Assembly: GCA_944382805.1 (NCBI GenBank)
Contig: CALWNS010000050.1
Location: 1 to 11,263, forward strand
Direction of reading: 5' to 3'
Source: an uncultured Gemmiger sp.
GTDB taxonomy: Bacteria; Bacillota; Clostridia; Oscillospirales; Ruminococcaceae
DNA: 11,263 nucleotides
Numbering within the stretch: the first letter of the stretch is position 1; every line of letters begins with the position of its first letter. The translations under genes and the position numbers were made by a program. Under the pieces are notes generated by a model. That model did no database searches and had not been told where the DNA came from. It saw only the letters and a program-made list of their open reading frames with translations. Positions 1 to 6,539 of the stretch are shown in pieces.

Positions 1-1
1 G

Positions 2-478
2 TTCGAGCTTTCGGGCGGGCAGAAGCGCCGCGTGGCCATCGCCGGCGTCATGGCCATGGAACCGCGCATCCTGGTGCTGGACGAACCGGCCGCCGGCCTT
101 GACCCGGAGGGGCGCGATACCATCCTGACCCAGATCAAAAACTACCACCGCCGCACCGGCGTGACGGTGGTGCTGGTCAGCCATTCGATGGAGGATATTG
201 CCAAATACGCCGATAAGGTCCTGGTCATGCACCGCGCCGGCGTGGCCATGTACGATACGGTCGAACGCATTTTCGCCCGCGCGCCGGAACTGCTGGATCT
301 GGGGCTTTCGGTGCCGCAGGTCACGCAGATCTTTTTACGGCTCAAACAGATGGGCCTGGACATCCAGACCGATGTGTATACCATGCCCTACGCGGTCAAA
401 ACGGTGCTCAAGGCCTGGAACGCCCGCCACCCGGACAAGGCCCTGCCGATCGAAAAGGGGGACAGCCATGCTTCGTGA
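2..478 (+). CDS. ecfA2: EcfA2-type ATPase of ECF transporter (5' end missing)
   Basis: This is the C-terminal 158 residues of an ABC ATPase that, with EcfA1 and EcfT, powers ECF-type uptake of vitamins and other micronutrients at the inner face of the membrane. The frame is already open at base 2 and begins inside the ABC signature (LSGGQKRRVA), so the start codon and Walker A lie outside the window. Visible motifs are the signature, Walker B with catalytic Glu (ILVLDEP), the D-loop (AGLDPEG) and the switch His (VLVSHSMEDI). The tail after the H-loop (YADKVLVM onward, then about 80 residues) is typical of CbiO/EcfA proteins. The assignment to EcfA2 rather than EcfA1 rests on position directly before ecfT. 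The stop overlaps the ecfT start by 11 nt, suggesting translational coupling. A GTG at 32 is inside the signature region and is not the real start. Confidence 0.92.
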   Translation, partial: FELSGGQKRRVAIAGVMAMEPRILVLDEPAAGLDPEGRDTILTQIKNYHRRTGVTVVLVSHSMEDIAKYADKVLVMHRAGVAMYDTVERIFARAPELLDLGLSVPQVTQIFLRLKQMGLDIQTDVYTMPYAVKTVLKAWNARHPDKALPIEKGDSHAS

Positions 479-1271
479 TATCACCATCGGCCAGCACTTC
501 CCCGGCCATTCGGTGCTGCACCGCTGCGACCCGCGGCTCAAGCTTTTGGGCGTCATCGCCTATATCATCGTGCTGTTCGTGGCCTCCAACCCCTTGGGCA
601 TCGCGCTTTCGCTGGCCATGCTGGCGGTGCTGTACCGCGTGGCGCAGATCCCGCTCAAGCTGATCCTAAAGAGCTTAAAACCCATCGTGCCGCTGATCTT
701 GTTCACCGGCGTGCTCAACCTGTTTTTCATTTCGGGCGAAGGCGAACCTCTGTGGCAGTTCTGGGTGCTGCGCATCTACAGCGAGGGCGTCAACTACGCC
801 GTGCTCATGTCCACCCGCGTGGTGGCGCTCATTGCCGGCACCAGTCTGCTGACCTACACCACCAGCCCCATCGTGCTGACCGACGCCATCGAATCGCTGC
901 TGCGCCCGCTGCAAAAGCTGCATTTCCCCGTGCATGAGCTGGCCATGATGATGACCATTGCGCTGCGCTTTATCCCCACGCTGATCGATGAGACCGAAAA
1001 GATCATGAACGCGCAGAAGGCCCGCGGCGCCAAGCTGGACAACGGCAAATTCACCGAGCGCATCCGCGCGCTGATCCCCATCCTGATCCCGCTGTTCATC
1101 TCGGCGTTCCGCCGCGCGGACGAGCTGGCCATGGCCATGGAATGCCGCTGCTACCACGGCGGCGAAGGCCGCACCCGCTTAAAGGTCCTGCGCTTCGGCA
1201 AGCTGGACGCGCTCTGCGCCCTGGCCCTGGCCGCCATGCTGGCGCTGATCCTGGCGACCAAACTTTTGTAA
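468..1271 (+). CDS. ecfT: EcfT transmembrane component of ECF transporter
   Basis: A 267-residue membrane scaffold that couples the EcfA1-EcfA2 ATPase pair to exchangeable substrate-binding S components. The start at 468 follows a G-rich ribosome binding site (457-461) at 6-nt spacing, inside the end of ecfA2. The N-terminus has the family pattern (HSVLHRCDPRLKL, about residues 14-26). Hydrophobic segments lie near residues 25-60, 70-90, 108-130 and 246-264. The cytoplasmic coupling region carries the first Ala-Arg-Gly motif (KARGAKLDNG, 184-193). The second is AMECRCYHGGEGRTR (223-237), where the usual Ala-Arg pair reads Cys-Arg. Length is normal for the family. With no S component adjacent, it is probably a shared group II energizing module, as is usual in Firmicutes; the substrate cannot be told from here. 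Confidence 0.93.
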   Translation: MLRDITIGQHFPGHSVLHRCDPRLKLLGVIAYIIVLFVASNPLGIALSLAMLAVLYRVAQIPLKLILKSLKPIVPLILFTGVLNLFFISGEGEPLWQFWVLRIYSEGVNYAVLMSTRVVALIAGTSLLTYTTSPIVLTDAIESLLRPLQKLHFPVHELAMMMTIALRFIPTLIDETEKIMNAQKARGAKLDNGKFTERIRALIPILIPLFISAFRRADELAMAMECRCYHGGEGRTRLKVLRFGKLDALCALALAAMLALILATKLL

Positions 1272-1292
1272 ACGGAGAAAGCGGAACAGACC

Positions 1293-2036
1293 ATGAACAT
1301 ACTGCTCTGGCTTGCCTACAAGGGCACGAATTACGCGGGGTTCCAGGTGCAGCCCAACGCGCCCACCGTCTGCGCCGCGCTGCAGGACGCCATGCAGGCG
1401 GCGCTGGGCTGCCGCCCCGACGTCAAGGGCTGTTCGCGCACCGATGCCGGCGTCCATGCGCGCCGTTTCGCGCTCAGCTTCCGCTATGATGGAAGGGTGC
1501 CGCTGCCGCGCCTGCCGCTGGCGCTCAACGCCCACCTGCCGCCCGATATCCGCGTGCTGGAAGCGCGCCCCGTGCCCGAAACCTTCCACGCGCGCTACGC
1601 CGCCCACGCCAAAACCTATGCCTACCGCATCCGCAGCGGCGCGGTCGATGATCCGTTCGACCGCGAATACACCTACCGCGTGGCCGCCCGGCTGGACCTT
1701 GCGGCCATGCAGGCGGCGGCGGCCGGCTTTGTGGGCACGCACGATTTCCGCGCGCTGTGCGCGGCGGGGTCCGGCGCGGCGGCCCACGGCGATACCGTGC
1801 GCACCGTCACTCGCTGCACGGTGGCGTGCAGCGGCGCGCTGTACACCATGACCGTCACGGCAAACGGGTATCTGTACAACATGGTGCGCATCATGGCCGG
1901 CACCGTGCTGCAGGCCGGGCGCGGCAAGCTGGCGCCGGCCGAAGTGCCGGCCATCCTGCAAAGCGGCGACCGCCGCCGCGCCGGCCCCACGCTGCCGGCC
2001 TGCGGGCTGTGCCTGATGGACGTGGAATACGAGTAA
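1293..2036 (+). CDS. truA: tRNA pseudouridine(38-40) synthase TruA
   Basis: A 247-residue cytoplasmic enzyme that isomerises uridine to pseudouridine at positions 38-40 of the tRNA anticodon stem-loop. The N-terminus (NILLWLAYKGTNYAGFQVQP) is characteristic. The catalytic Asp is D51 in GCSRTDAGVHA. Further family motifs are FHARYAAHAKTYAYRI (about 95-110), GTHDFRALC (about 149-157) and YLYNMVRIMAGTVL (about 193-206). Length matches bacterial TruA. The start at 1293 is chosen because the protein begins exactly at the conserved first strand; the nearest purine-rich stretch (GGAG at 1274-1277) is rather far, so initiation may rely partly on readthrough from ecfT 21 nt upstream. The position after ecfA-ecfT is classical for Firmicutes. 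The following gene is not rplM, unlike many relatives. Confidence 0.97.
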   Translation: MNILLWLAYKGTNYAGFQVQPNAPTVCAALQDAMQAALGCRPDVKGCSRTDAGVHARRFALSFRYDGRVPLPRLPLALNAHLPPDIRVLEARPVPETFHARYAAHAKTYAYRIRSGAVDDPFDREYTYRVAARLDLAAMQAAAAGFVGTHDFRALCAAGSGAAAHGDTVRTVTRCTVACSGALYTMTVTANGYLYNMVRIMAGTVLQAGRGKLAPAEVPAILQSGDRRRAGPTLPACGLCLMDVEYE

Positions 2037-2043
2037 AAGGAGG
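2037..2043 (+). promoter_or_regulatory. Ribosome binding site fixing the start at 2051
   Basis: AAGGAGG lies 7 nt before the ATG at 2051 and directly follows the truA stop codon. It decides the start of the DUF5711-like gene, since the same frame is open well upstream inside truA (from 1757) without any comparable site. Confidence 0.8.
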
Positions 2044-2050
2044 CAGAGGT

Positions 2051-3397
2051 ATGCGAGCCGAGGATAAGGAACGCCTGGCCCGCCGCCAGCGGATGCTGGC
2101 GCGGGAACGCGGCGAACCGCTGCCGCCGCAGGAACCCGCGCCCCGCCCGGAAAAAGCGGCCCGCCCCCGCCCGCAGCCCGGCGCGGGGGCGCCGGCCCCC
2201 GAAACGCAGGAGCCGGAAGCCCCCGCCGCGCCGCCCGCGGCGCGGCTGCGCCCGCTCAGCCCCATTCTGCGCCGCCGCAAGCGCCGGCGGCGCCTGGCCC
2301 TGGCGGCGGCCGCGCTGGCCGTTTTGCTGGCGCTGGCCTGGGTGACCGGCGCGTTGGCCGCGGCGGCGGCCATGGCAGGCGACGCCGTGGATTCCGCCAT
2401 GCTCTACCTGAACCGCGGCGGCGGGTGGCCCGCCGCCACCGGCATCCCCGACCCGGCGCGGATCGAGGAACTGGCCGGCGGCTTTGTCGAGATGGACGCC
2501 GAGGACGTGGCCGTCTATTCGGCCTACGGCAGCTGCGTGCGCACCATCCAGCCGGGCTATGCGCGCCCGGCGCTGGCCGTGGGCAACACCCGCTTTGTGA
2601 TGTATGACCGCGCGGGCAGCAGCCTGCGGGTCGAAAGCCGCACCCGCACGCTGCACACCCGCAGCTTTGAACAAAACATCCTGCTGTGCGCCGTTTCGGC
2701 CAACGGCACGGTGGCGGTCGTTACCGGGGCCGAGCGCTATGTGGCCGAACTGCAGCTGCTGGACCCCGCCGGCTACAAAACCGTTTACAGCTGGAAGATG
2801 ACCCAGCAGGAGGGCACCCCCGTGGCGCTGGCTTTCGCGCCGAACAACCGCACCATCGCCGTGGGCACCGTCACCGCGCGGCAGGGCCGGCTGGCCTCCG
2901 CCGTCTACTTCAGCCGCCTGACGGGCAGCGAGGCGCCGCTGGCCTATACGGCCGACGCCGGCAGCATGGCGGTACACCTGCAATGGCTGGCCGGCGACCG
3001 CCTGCTGGCCGTGTTCGATACCTACGCCGCCCTGCTTGACCCCGAGACCGGCGGCGAGCTGGCGCGCTACGACTTTGCCGGGCGCGAACTGCTGGGCGTT
3101 TCGGCCGCGGGGCGCACGCTGGCGCTGCTGCTGCAGACCCACAACGGCAGCCGCCTGGCGCTGCTGGACCAAACGCTTGCCCCCCTGGCCGAGACCGATG
3201 CGGGCCAGGCCACCGGCCTGACCTGTACCGATACGGCGGTCTACCTGCTGGAAAACAACACCGTGACCTGCTGCGGGTTGGACGGCGCGCAGCGCTGGGT
3301 GCAGGAATACGACACCCGCCCGCAGCGGGTGCTGGACGCCGCCCAGACCCTGCTGTTCACCCCCGGCCGCGCCGAGGTGCTTTCGCCCCCGGAATGA
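2051..3397 (+). CDS. Membrane-anchored beta-propeller-like protein (DUF5711-like)
   Basis: A 448-residue protein of unknown function. Residues 1-70 are charged and Pro/Ala-rich (cytoplasmic, probably disordered). They are followed by a very basic stretch (RRRKRRRR, about 74-81) and one hydrophobic Ala/Leu segment (about 82-108), giving an N-in, C-out topology. The remaining 340 residues show repeated short strands with Gly/Asp turns (such as ALAVGNTRFVMYDRAG, VALAFAPNNRTIAVGT, RLLAVFDTYAALLDPETG, LALLDQTLAPLAETD). These look like the blades of a WD40/PQQ-type propeller, facing outward. This architecture resembles the clostridial DUF5711 family, a resemblance from memory and untested here. The stop codon overlaps an upstream ATG in the CvpA frame (ATGA), and the CvpA gene follows, so the two envelope proteins are probably made together. 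Substrate or partner is unknown. Confidence 0.7.
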   Translation: MRAEDKERLARRQRMLARERGEPLPPQEPAPRPEKAARPRPQPGAGAPAPETQEPEAPAAPPAARLRPLSPILRRRKRRRRLALAAAALAVLLALAWVTGALAAAAAMAGDAVDSAMLYLNRGGGWPAATGIPDPARIEELAGGFVEMDAEDVAVYSAYGSCVRTIQPGYARPALAVGNTRFVMYDRAGSSLRVESRTRTLHTRSFEQNILLCAVSANGTVAVVTGAERYVAELQLLDPAGYKTVYSWKMTQQEGTPVALAFAPNNRTIAVGTVTARQGRLASAVYFSRLTGSEAPLAYTADAGSMAVHLQWLAGDRLLAVFDTYAALLDPETGGELARYDFAGRELLGVSAAGRTLALLLQTHNGSRLALLDQTLAPLAETDAGQATGLTCTDTAVYLLENNTVTCCGLDGAQRWVQEYDTRPQRVLDAAQTLLFTPGRAEVLSPPE

Positions 3398-3411
3398 CCC
3401 TTAACTGTGAT

Positions 3412-3418
3412 AAAGGAG
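3412..3418 (+). promoter_or_regulatory. Ribosome binding site fixing the CvpA start at 3424
   Basis: AAAGGAG sits 5 nt before ATG 3424. It favours this start over the in-frame ATG at 3394, which overlaps the preceding stop and has no good site; the ten extra residues would also be hydrophilic and precede the first membrane helix. Confidence 0.75.
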
Positions 3419-3423
3419 AACTT

Positions 3424-4101
3424 ATGCCCGCAACTTCTATTTTCCCGTATGTCTACGACGCTGTCTTCCTTGCGCTGCTGGTGGCGGCGGCGGTGCTGGG
3501 CCGCCGCCGCGGCTTCCTGGCTACGCTGGTGCTGCTGGTGGGCAGCCTGGCGGCCATTCTGGGCGCGGCCTGGGCGGCGCGTACCGCGGCCCCCGGCGCC
3601 TACGACGCCTTTTTTGCCGACCTTGTCAGCCAACAGGTGACGGCCGCCCTGGCCGAAGTCGGCGGCGACGCCGCCGCGCTTTTGCAGGGGGCGGATTTCC
3701 TGCCCGAAACGCTGCGCGCGACCCTGCTGGAAACCCTGAACGAGATGGGCGAAAGCGCCGGGCCGCAGGCCGCGCAGGCCCTGGCCCCGGTGGTGCTGCC
3801 GCTTTTGCAGGGGCTGCTGTTCCTGGTGTTTTACCTTGTCGCGCGCGCCCTGGTGCGGCTGCTGGCCTCCCTGCTGCGGCACCTGAACGCCGTGCCGCTG
3901 GTCGGCTCGCTCAACAAGGTGCTGGGGCTGCTGCTGGGCGTGGCCCTGGGCGCGGTCAACGGCTGGGTCTTTTCGCTTGTGCTGTGGCTGGCCGGCGGCA
4001 TGGCGGCCGGGCGCGTGCCCGCGCTTGGCTCCGCCGTGCTGGAAGCAAGCTTTTTCTACCGCTTTTTCTCCGCCATGAACCCGTTCCTGGTTCTGGGCTG
4101 A
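3424..4101 (+). CDS. CvpA-family membrane protein
   Basis: A 225-residue integral membrane protein. Hydrophobic segments lie near residues 10-26, 31-50, 119-145 and 160-191. Family hallmarks are the basic turn after the first helix (VLGRRRGF, 24-31) and the motif VPLVGSLNKVLGLLLG (157-172), which matches the conserved Pro-x-x-Gly-x-x-Asn-x-x-x-Gly pattern of CvpA/colicin V production proteins. The central part (about 55-115) is a soluble acidic loop. CvpA proteins were named for a need in colicin V export in E. coli and have since been tied to envelope integrity; the molecular role is unsettled. It lies 26 nt after the propeller protein, which suggests a joint envelope function. The next gene is 132 bp away behind its own probable promoter, so this is likely the last gene of the ecf-truA run. 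Confidence 0.82.
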   Translation: MPATSIFPYVYDAVFLALLVAAAVLGRRRGFLATLVLLVGSLAAILGAAWAARTAAPGAYDAFFADLVSQQVTAALAEVGGDAAALLQGADFLPETLRATLLETLNEMGESAGPQAAQALAPVVLPLLQGLLFLVFYLVARALVRLLASLLRHLNAVPLVGSLNKVLGLLLGVALGAVNGWVFSLVLWLAGGMAAGRVPALGSAVLEASFFYRFFSAMNPFLVLG

Positions 4102-4133
4102 AAAACCGCGCGTGTAAACAATATCTGAACATT

Positions 4134-4169
4134 CCGCCCCCGCCCTTGCAAAAGCAGCGGCGGGGGTGG
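4134..4169. repeat. Strong inverted repeat between cvpA-like gene and clpE
   Basis: Arms 4134-4144 and 4159-4169 form an 11-bp GC-rich stem with one G-U pair, and the loop can continue pairing (TGC/GCA around an AAAA turn). No run of T follows on either strand, so a classical intrinsic terminator is not supported. It overlaps the proposed -35 and spacer of the clpE promoter. It could act as an operator-like palindrome, as a U-tract-less terminator of the upstream transcript, or as an mRNA 3' end stabiliser. Confidence 0.6.
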
Positions 4170-4174
4170 ATAAT
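4146..4174 (+). promoter_or_regulatory. Probable SigA-type promoter of clpE
   Basis: TTGCAA (4146-4151, 4 of 6 to consensus) and GATAAT (4169-4174, 5 of 6) are separated by exactly 17 nt. Transcription would begin near 4181. No CtsR heptad direct repeat (GGTCAAA type) and no CIRCE element is visible nearby, although clpE genes in low-GC Firmicutes are usually under CtsR. Confidence 0.55.
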
Positions 4175-4180
4175 AAGTTT

Positions 4181-4207
4181 GGGCCGCGCCATCTGTCGGC
4201 GCGGCCT
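4181..4207 (+). repeat. Perfect 9-bp hairpin at the predicted 5' end of the clpE transcript
   Basis: Arms 4182-4190 and 4198-4206 are perfectly complementary (GGCCGCGCC / GGCGCGGCC) with a 7-nt loop; 4181 and 4207 can add a G-U pair. It begins where transcription from the proposed promoter would start and ends about 9 nt before the purine-rich ribosome binding region (about 4216-4223). It has no T-tract, so it is unlikely to be a terminator. Confidence 0.65.
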
Positions 4208-4233
4208 GCTTATCAGGAAGAGGTGACATATCT

Positions 4234-6522
4234 ATGCTTTGTTCCCGCTGCAAAAAACGCACCGCAGTGGTCTTTATACAACGAATGGAAGGCGGCAAGC
4301 CCATACAGGAGGGCTACTGCCTGACCTGCGCCCGGGAGCTGCACATCAAACCGGTCGAGGATCTGATGCAGCGCTTTGGCATGAGCGACCAGGATCTGGA
4401 AAACATGGAGGAGCGCATGGCCGGCTTTTTAGAGGAGGCCGGCCAGGCCGGCGCCATGATGCCGGCCGACGCCGAGGAGGAGGAATTCGTGCCCGGCGGC
4501 AGCCCGGCGTTCCCCTTTGGCTTCGGCGCCCGCGCCGAGGACAAGGACGCCCCCGACAAGAAAAAGAACGGCCAGAAGGAGAAGCGCCCCCGCCGCAAGT
4601 TCCTGGATACCTACTGCGAAAACCTGACCCAAAAAGCGCGGGACGGCCGCATCGACCGCATCATCGGCCGCGACCGCGAGATCTACCGCACGCTGCAGAT
4701 CCTTTGCCGCCGGCAGAAAAACAACCCCTGCCTGATCGGCGAAGCCGGCGTGGGCAAGACCGCCATTGCCGAGGGCATCGCCCAGCGCATCGCCGCGGGC
4801 ACGGTGCCGGCCCGCCTGCAGGACAAGGAAATCTACCTGCTGGACCTGACCGCCCTGGTGGCGGGCACCCAGTTCCGCGGCCAGTTCGAGCAGCGGGTCA
4901 AGGGCCTGCTGCAGGAGATCAAGGCAGCCGGCAACGTGATTTTGTTCATCGACGAGATCCACAACCTGGTCGGCGCCGGCGATTCCGACGGCGCCATGAA
5001 CGCCGCCAACATTATGAAACCCGCGCTCTCCCGCGGGCAGGTGCAGGTCATCGGCGCCACCACCTTTAACGAATACCGCAAGTATATCGAAAAGGATTCC
5101 GCGCTGGAGCGCCGCTTCCAGCCCGTCAAGGTGGAGGAGCCCTCCCTGAACGAAAGCATCGAGGTGCTGCGCGGCGTCAAGGTCTATTACGAAAAGCACC
5201 ACTGCGTGCGCGTGCCGGATACCATCGTGGCCACCGCCGTACAGCTGGCCGAGCGCTATATCACCGACCGCTACCTGCCGGACAAGGCCATCGACCTTTT
5301 GGATGAATCCTGCGCCAGCTGCAACCTGCGCCACCCGGAGATCACCGAGTTTTTCCGCCTGCAGCGGCACATTGCCGACCTGGAGGAGCAGGAGCGCACG
5401 CTGGAAAATCCGGAGGGCGAAGCGGCCGACCAGGCCATCGACTACGAACAGCTGGCCAAGGTCAAGACCGAGCTGGCGCGCGAGCGCGAAAAGCTGCCCG
5501 CCCTGGAACTGAAAGTGGCCGACATCGAAGTCACGCTGGACGATGTGGCCCAGGTGGTGGAACTGTGGACCGGCATCCCGGCGGTCAAGATCAAGGAGAG
5601 CGAGTACGGCCGCCTGCAGGGCCTGGAACAGGCGCTCAAGTCGCACATCATCGGCCAGGACGAAGCCGTACACAGCGTGGCCATGGCGGTCAAGCGCGCC
5701 CGGGCCGACCTTTCCGGCCGCCACCGCCCGGCCAGCTTCATCTTTGTCGGCCCCACCGGCGTGGGCAAAACCGAACTGGTCAAGCAGCTGGCCGGCCAGC
5801 TGTTCGATACGGTGGACCCGCTGATCTCCATCGATATGAGCGAATATATGGAAAAGTACGCGGTGTCCCGCCTGATCGGCTCGCCGCCGGGCTACGTCGG
5901 CTACGATGAGGCCGGCCAGCTGACCGAAAAGGTCCGCCGCCACCCCTACAGCGTGGTGCTGTTTGACGAGATCGAAAAGGCCCACCCCGATGTGATGAAC
6001 ATCCTGCTGCAGATCCTGGACGAAGGCAAGATCAACGACGCCCAGGGCCGCACGGTCGATTTTTCCAACACGGTCATCTGCATGACCTCCAACGCCGGCT
6101 CCACCGACCATTCCGGCATCACCGGCTTTAACCGCACGGCGGAGCAGGTCACCCGCGACAAGAGCATGAAAGCCCTGCAGGAGTTCCTGCGCCCGGAATT
6201 TTTGGGCCGCGTGGACGAGGTCATCACCTTCCGCCCGCTGGAACAGGACGACCTGGAAAAGATCGCCGCCCTGATGCTGGACGAATACCGCCCCGGCCTG
6301 CAGGCCCGCGGCCTGCAGCTGCAGGTGGAGCCGGGCGCGCTGGCGGCCATCGTCAACGCCACCTCCACCCGTTTCGGCGCGCGCGAACTGCGGCGCACCA
6401 TCCGCAAAACGCTGGAGGACCCCGTGGCCGAAGCGCTGATCGCCGGCCGCCTGCGCAGCGGCCAGACCGTAACGCTGCGGGCGGACGAAAACGGCAGGCC
6501 GAGCCTGGCCCTGCCTGCGTGA
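4234..6522 (+). CDS. clpE: ClpE-like zinc-finger Hsp100 unfoldase (Clp ATPase)
   Basis: A 762-residue cytoplasmic AAA+ unfoldase, likely partner of ClpP or a stand-alone chaperone. The N-terminus is a zinc-binding domain with Cys3, Cys6, Cys29 and Cys32, spaced C-x2-C-x22-C-x2-C as in ClpE of Bacillus and Lactococcus; a standard double Clp-N domain is absent. Residues 70-122 form a charged linker. NBD1 has Walker A GEAGVGKT (169-176), pore loop GTQFRGQF (211-218), Walker B ILFIDE (236-241) and arginine finger ALERRF (290-295). A short middle domain (about 375-430) resembles ClpC/ClpE rather than ClpB. NBD2 has Walker A GPTGVGKT (506-513), pore loop GYVG (553-556), Walker B VVLFDE (574-579) and sensor 2 GARELRR (715-721). 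The place of the ClpP-docking tripeptide is taken by TGF (630-632), so ClpP binding is probable but not certain. Naming it clpE rather than clpC rests on the zinc domain. The stop overlaps a GTG of the next frame. Confidence 0.85.
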   Translation: MLCSRCKKRTAVVFIQRMEGGKPIQEGYCLTCARELHIKPVEDLMQRFGMSDQDLENMEERMAGFLEEAGQAGAMMPADAEEEEFVPGGSPAFPFGFGARAEDKDAPDKKKNGQKEKRPRRKFLDTYCENLTQKARDGRIDRIIGRDREIYRTLQILCRRQKNNPCLIGEAGVGKTAIAEGIAQRIAAGTVPARLQDKEIYLLDLTALVAGTQFRGQFEQRVKGLLQEIKAAGNVILFIDEIHNLVGAGDSDGAMNAANIMKPALSRGQVQVIGATTFNEYRKYIEKDSALERRFQPVKVEEPSLNESIEVLRGVKVYYEKHHCVRVPDTIVATAVQLAERYITDRYLPDKAIDLLDESCASCNLRHPEITEFFRLQRHIADLEEQERTLENPEGEAADQAIDYEQLAKVKTELAREREKLPALELKVADIEVTLDDVAQVVELWTGIPAVKIKESEYGRLQGLEQALKSHIIGQDEAVHSVAMAVKRARADLSGRHRPASFIFVGPTGVGKTELVKQLAGQLFDTVDPLISIDMSEYMEKYAVSRLIGSPPGYVGYDEAGQLTEKVRRHPYSVVLFDEIEKAHPDVMNILLQILDEGKINDAQGRTVDFSNTVICMTSNAGSTDHSGITGFNRTAEQVTRDKSMKALQEFLRPEFLGRVDEVITFRPLEQDDLEKIAALMLDEYRPGLQARGLQLQVEPGALAAIVNATSTRFGARELRRTIRKTLEDPVAEALIAGRLRSGQTVTLRADENGRPSLALPA

Positions 6523-6539
6523 ACATCGGGGGTTCTGCC

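Noticed and set aside
1757..2050. N-terminal extension of the propeller protein into truA
   Set aside because: The extension is the out-of-frame reading of truA; ATG 2051 has a perfect ribosome binding site.
1673..3172. Long - strand open frame (499 codons) opposite truA and the propeller gene
   Set aside because: Crosses the boundary of two + strand genes and encodes Ala/Gly/Arg/His-rich sequence typical of antisense frames in GC-rich DNA.
3394..3423. Upstream ATG for the CvpA-like protein overlapping the previous stop (ATGA)
   Set aside because: No good ribosome binding site; AAAGGAG sits just before ATG 3424. Coupled reinitiation at 3394 remains possible but is less likely.
4134..4180. 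Intrinsic terminator after the CvpA-like gene
   Set aside because: The stem is strong but no T-run follows on either strand; reported as an inverted repeat instead.
4429..6111. Long - strand open frame (560 codons) opposite clpE
   Set aside because: Mirror frame of a gene with complete AAA+ motifs; no start context or family motif.
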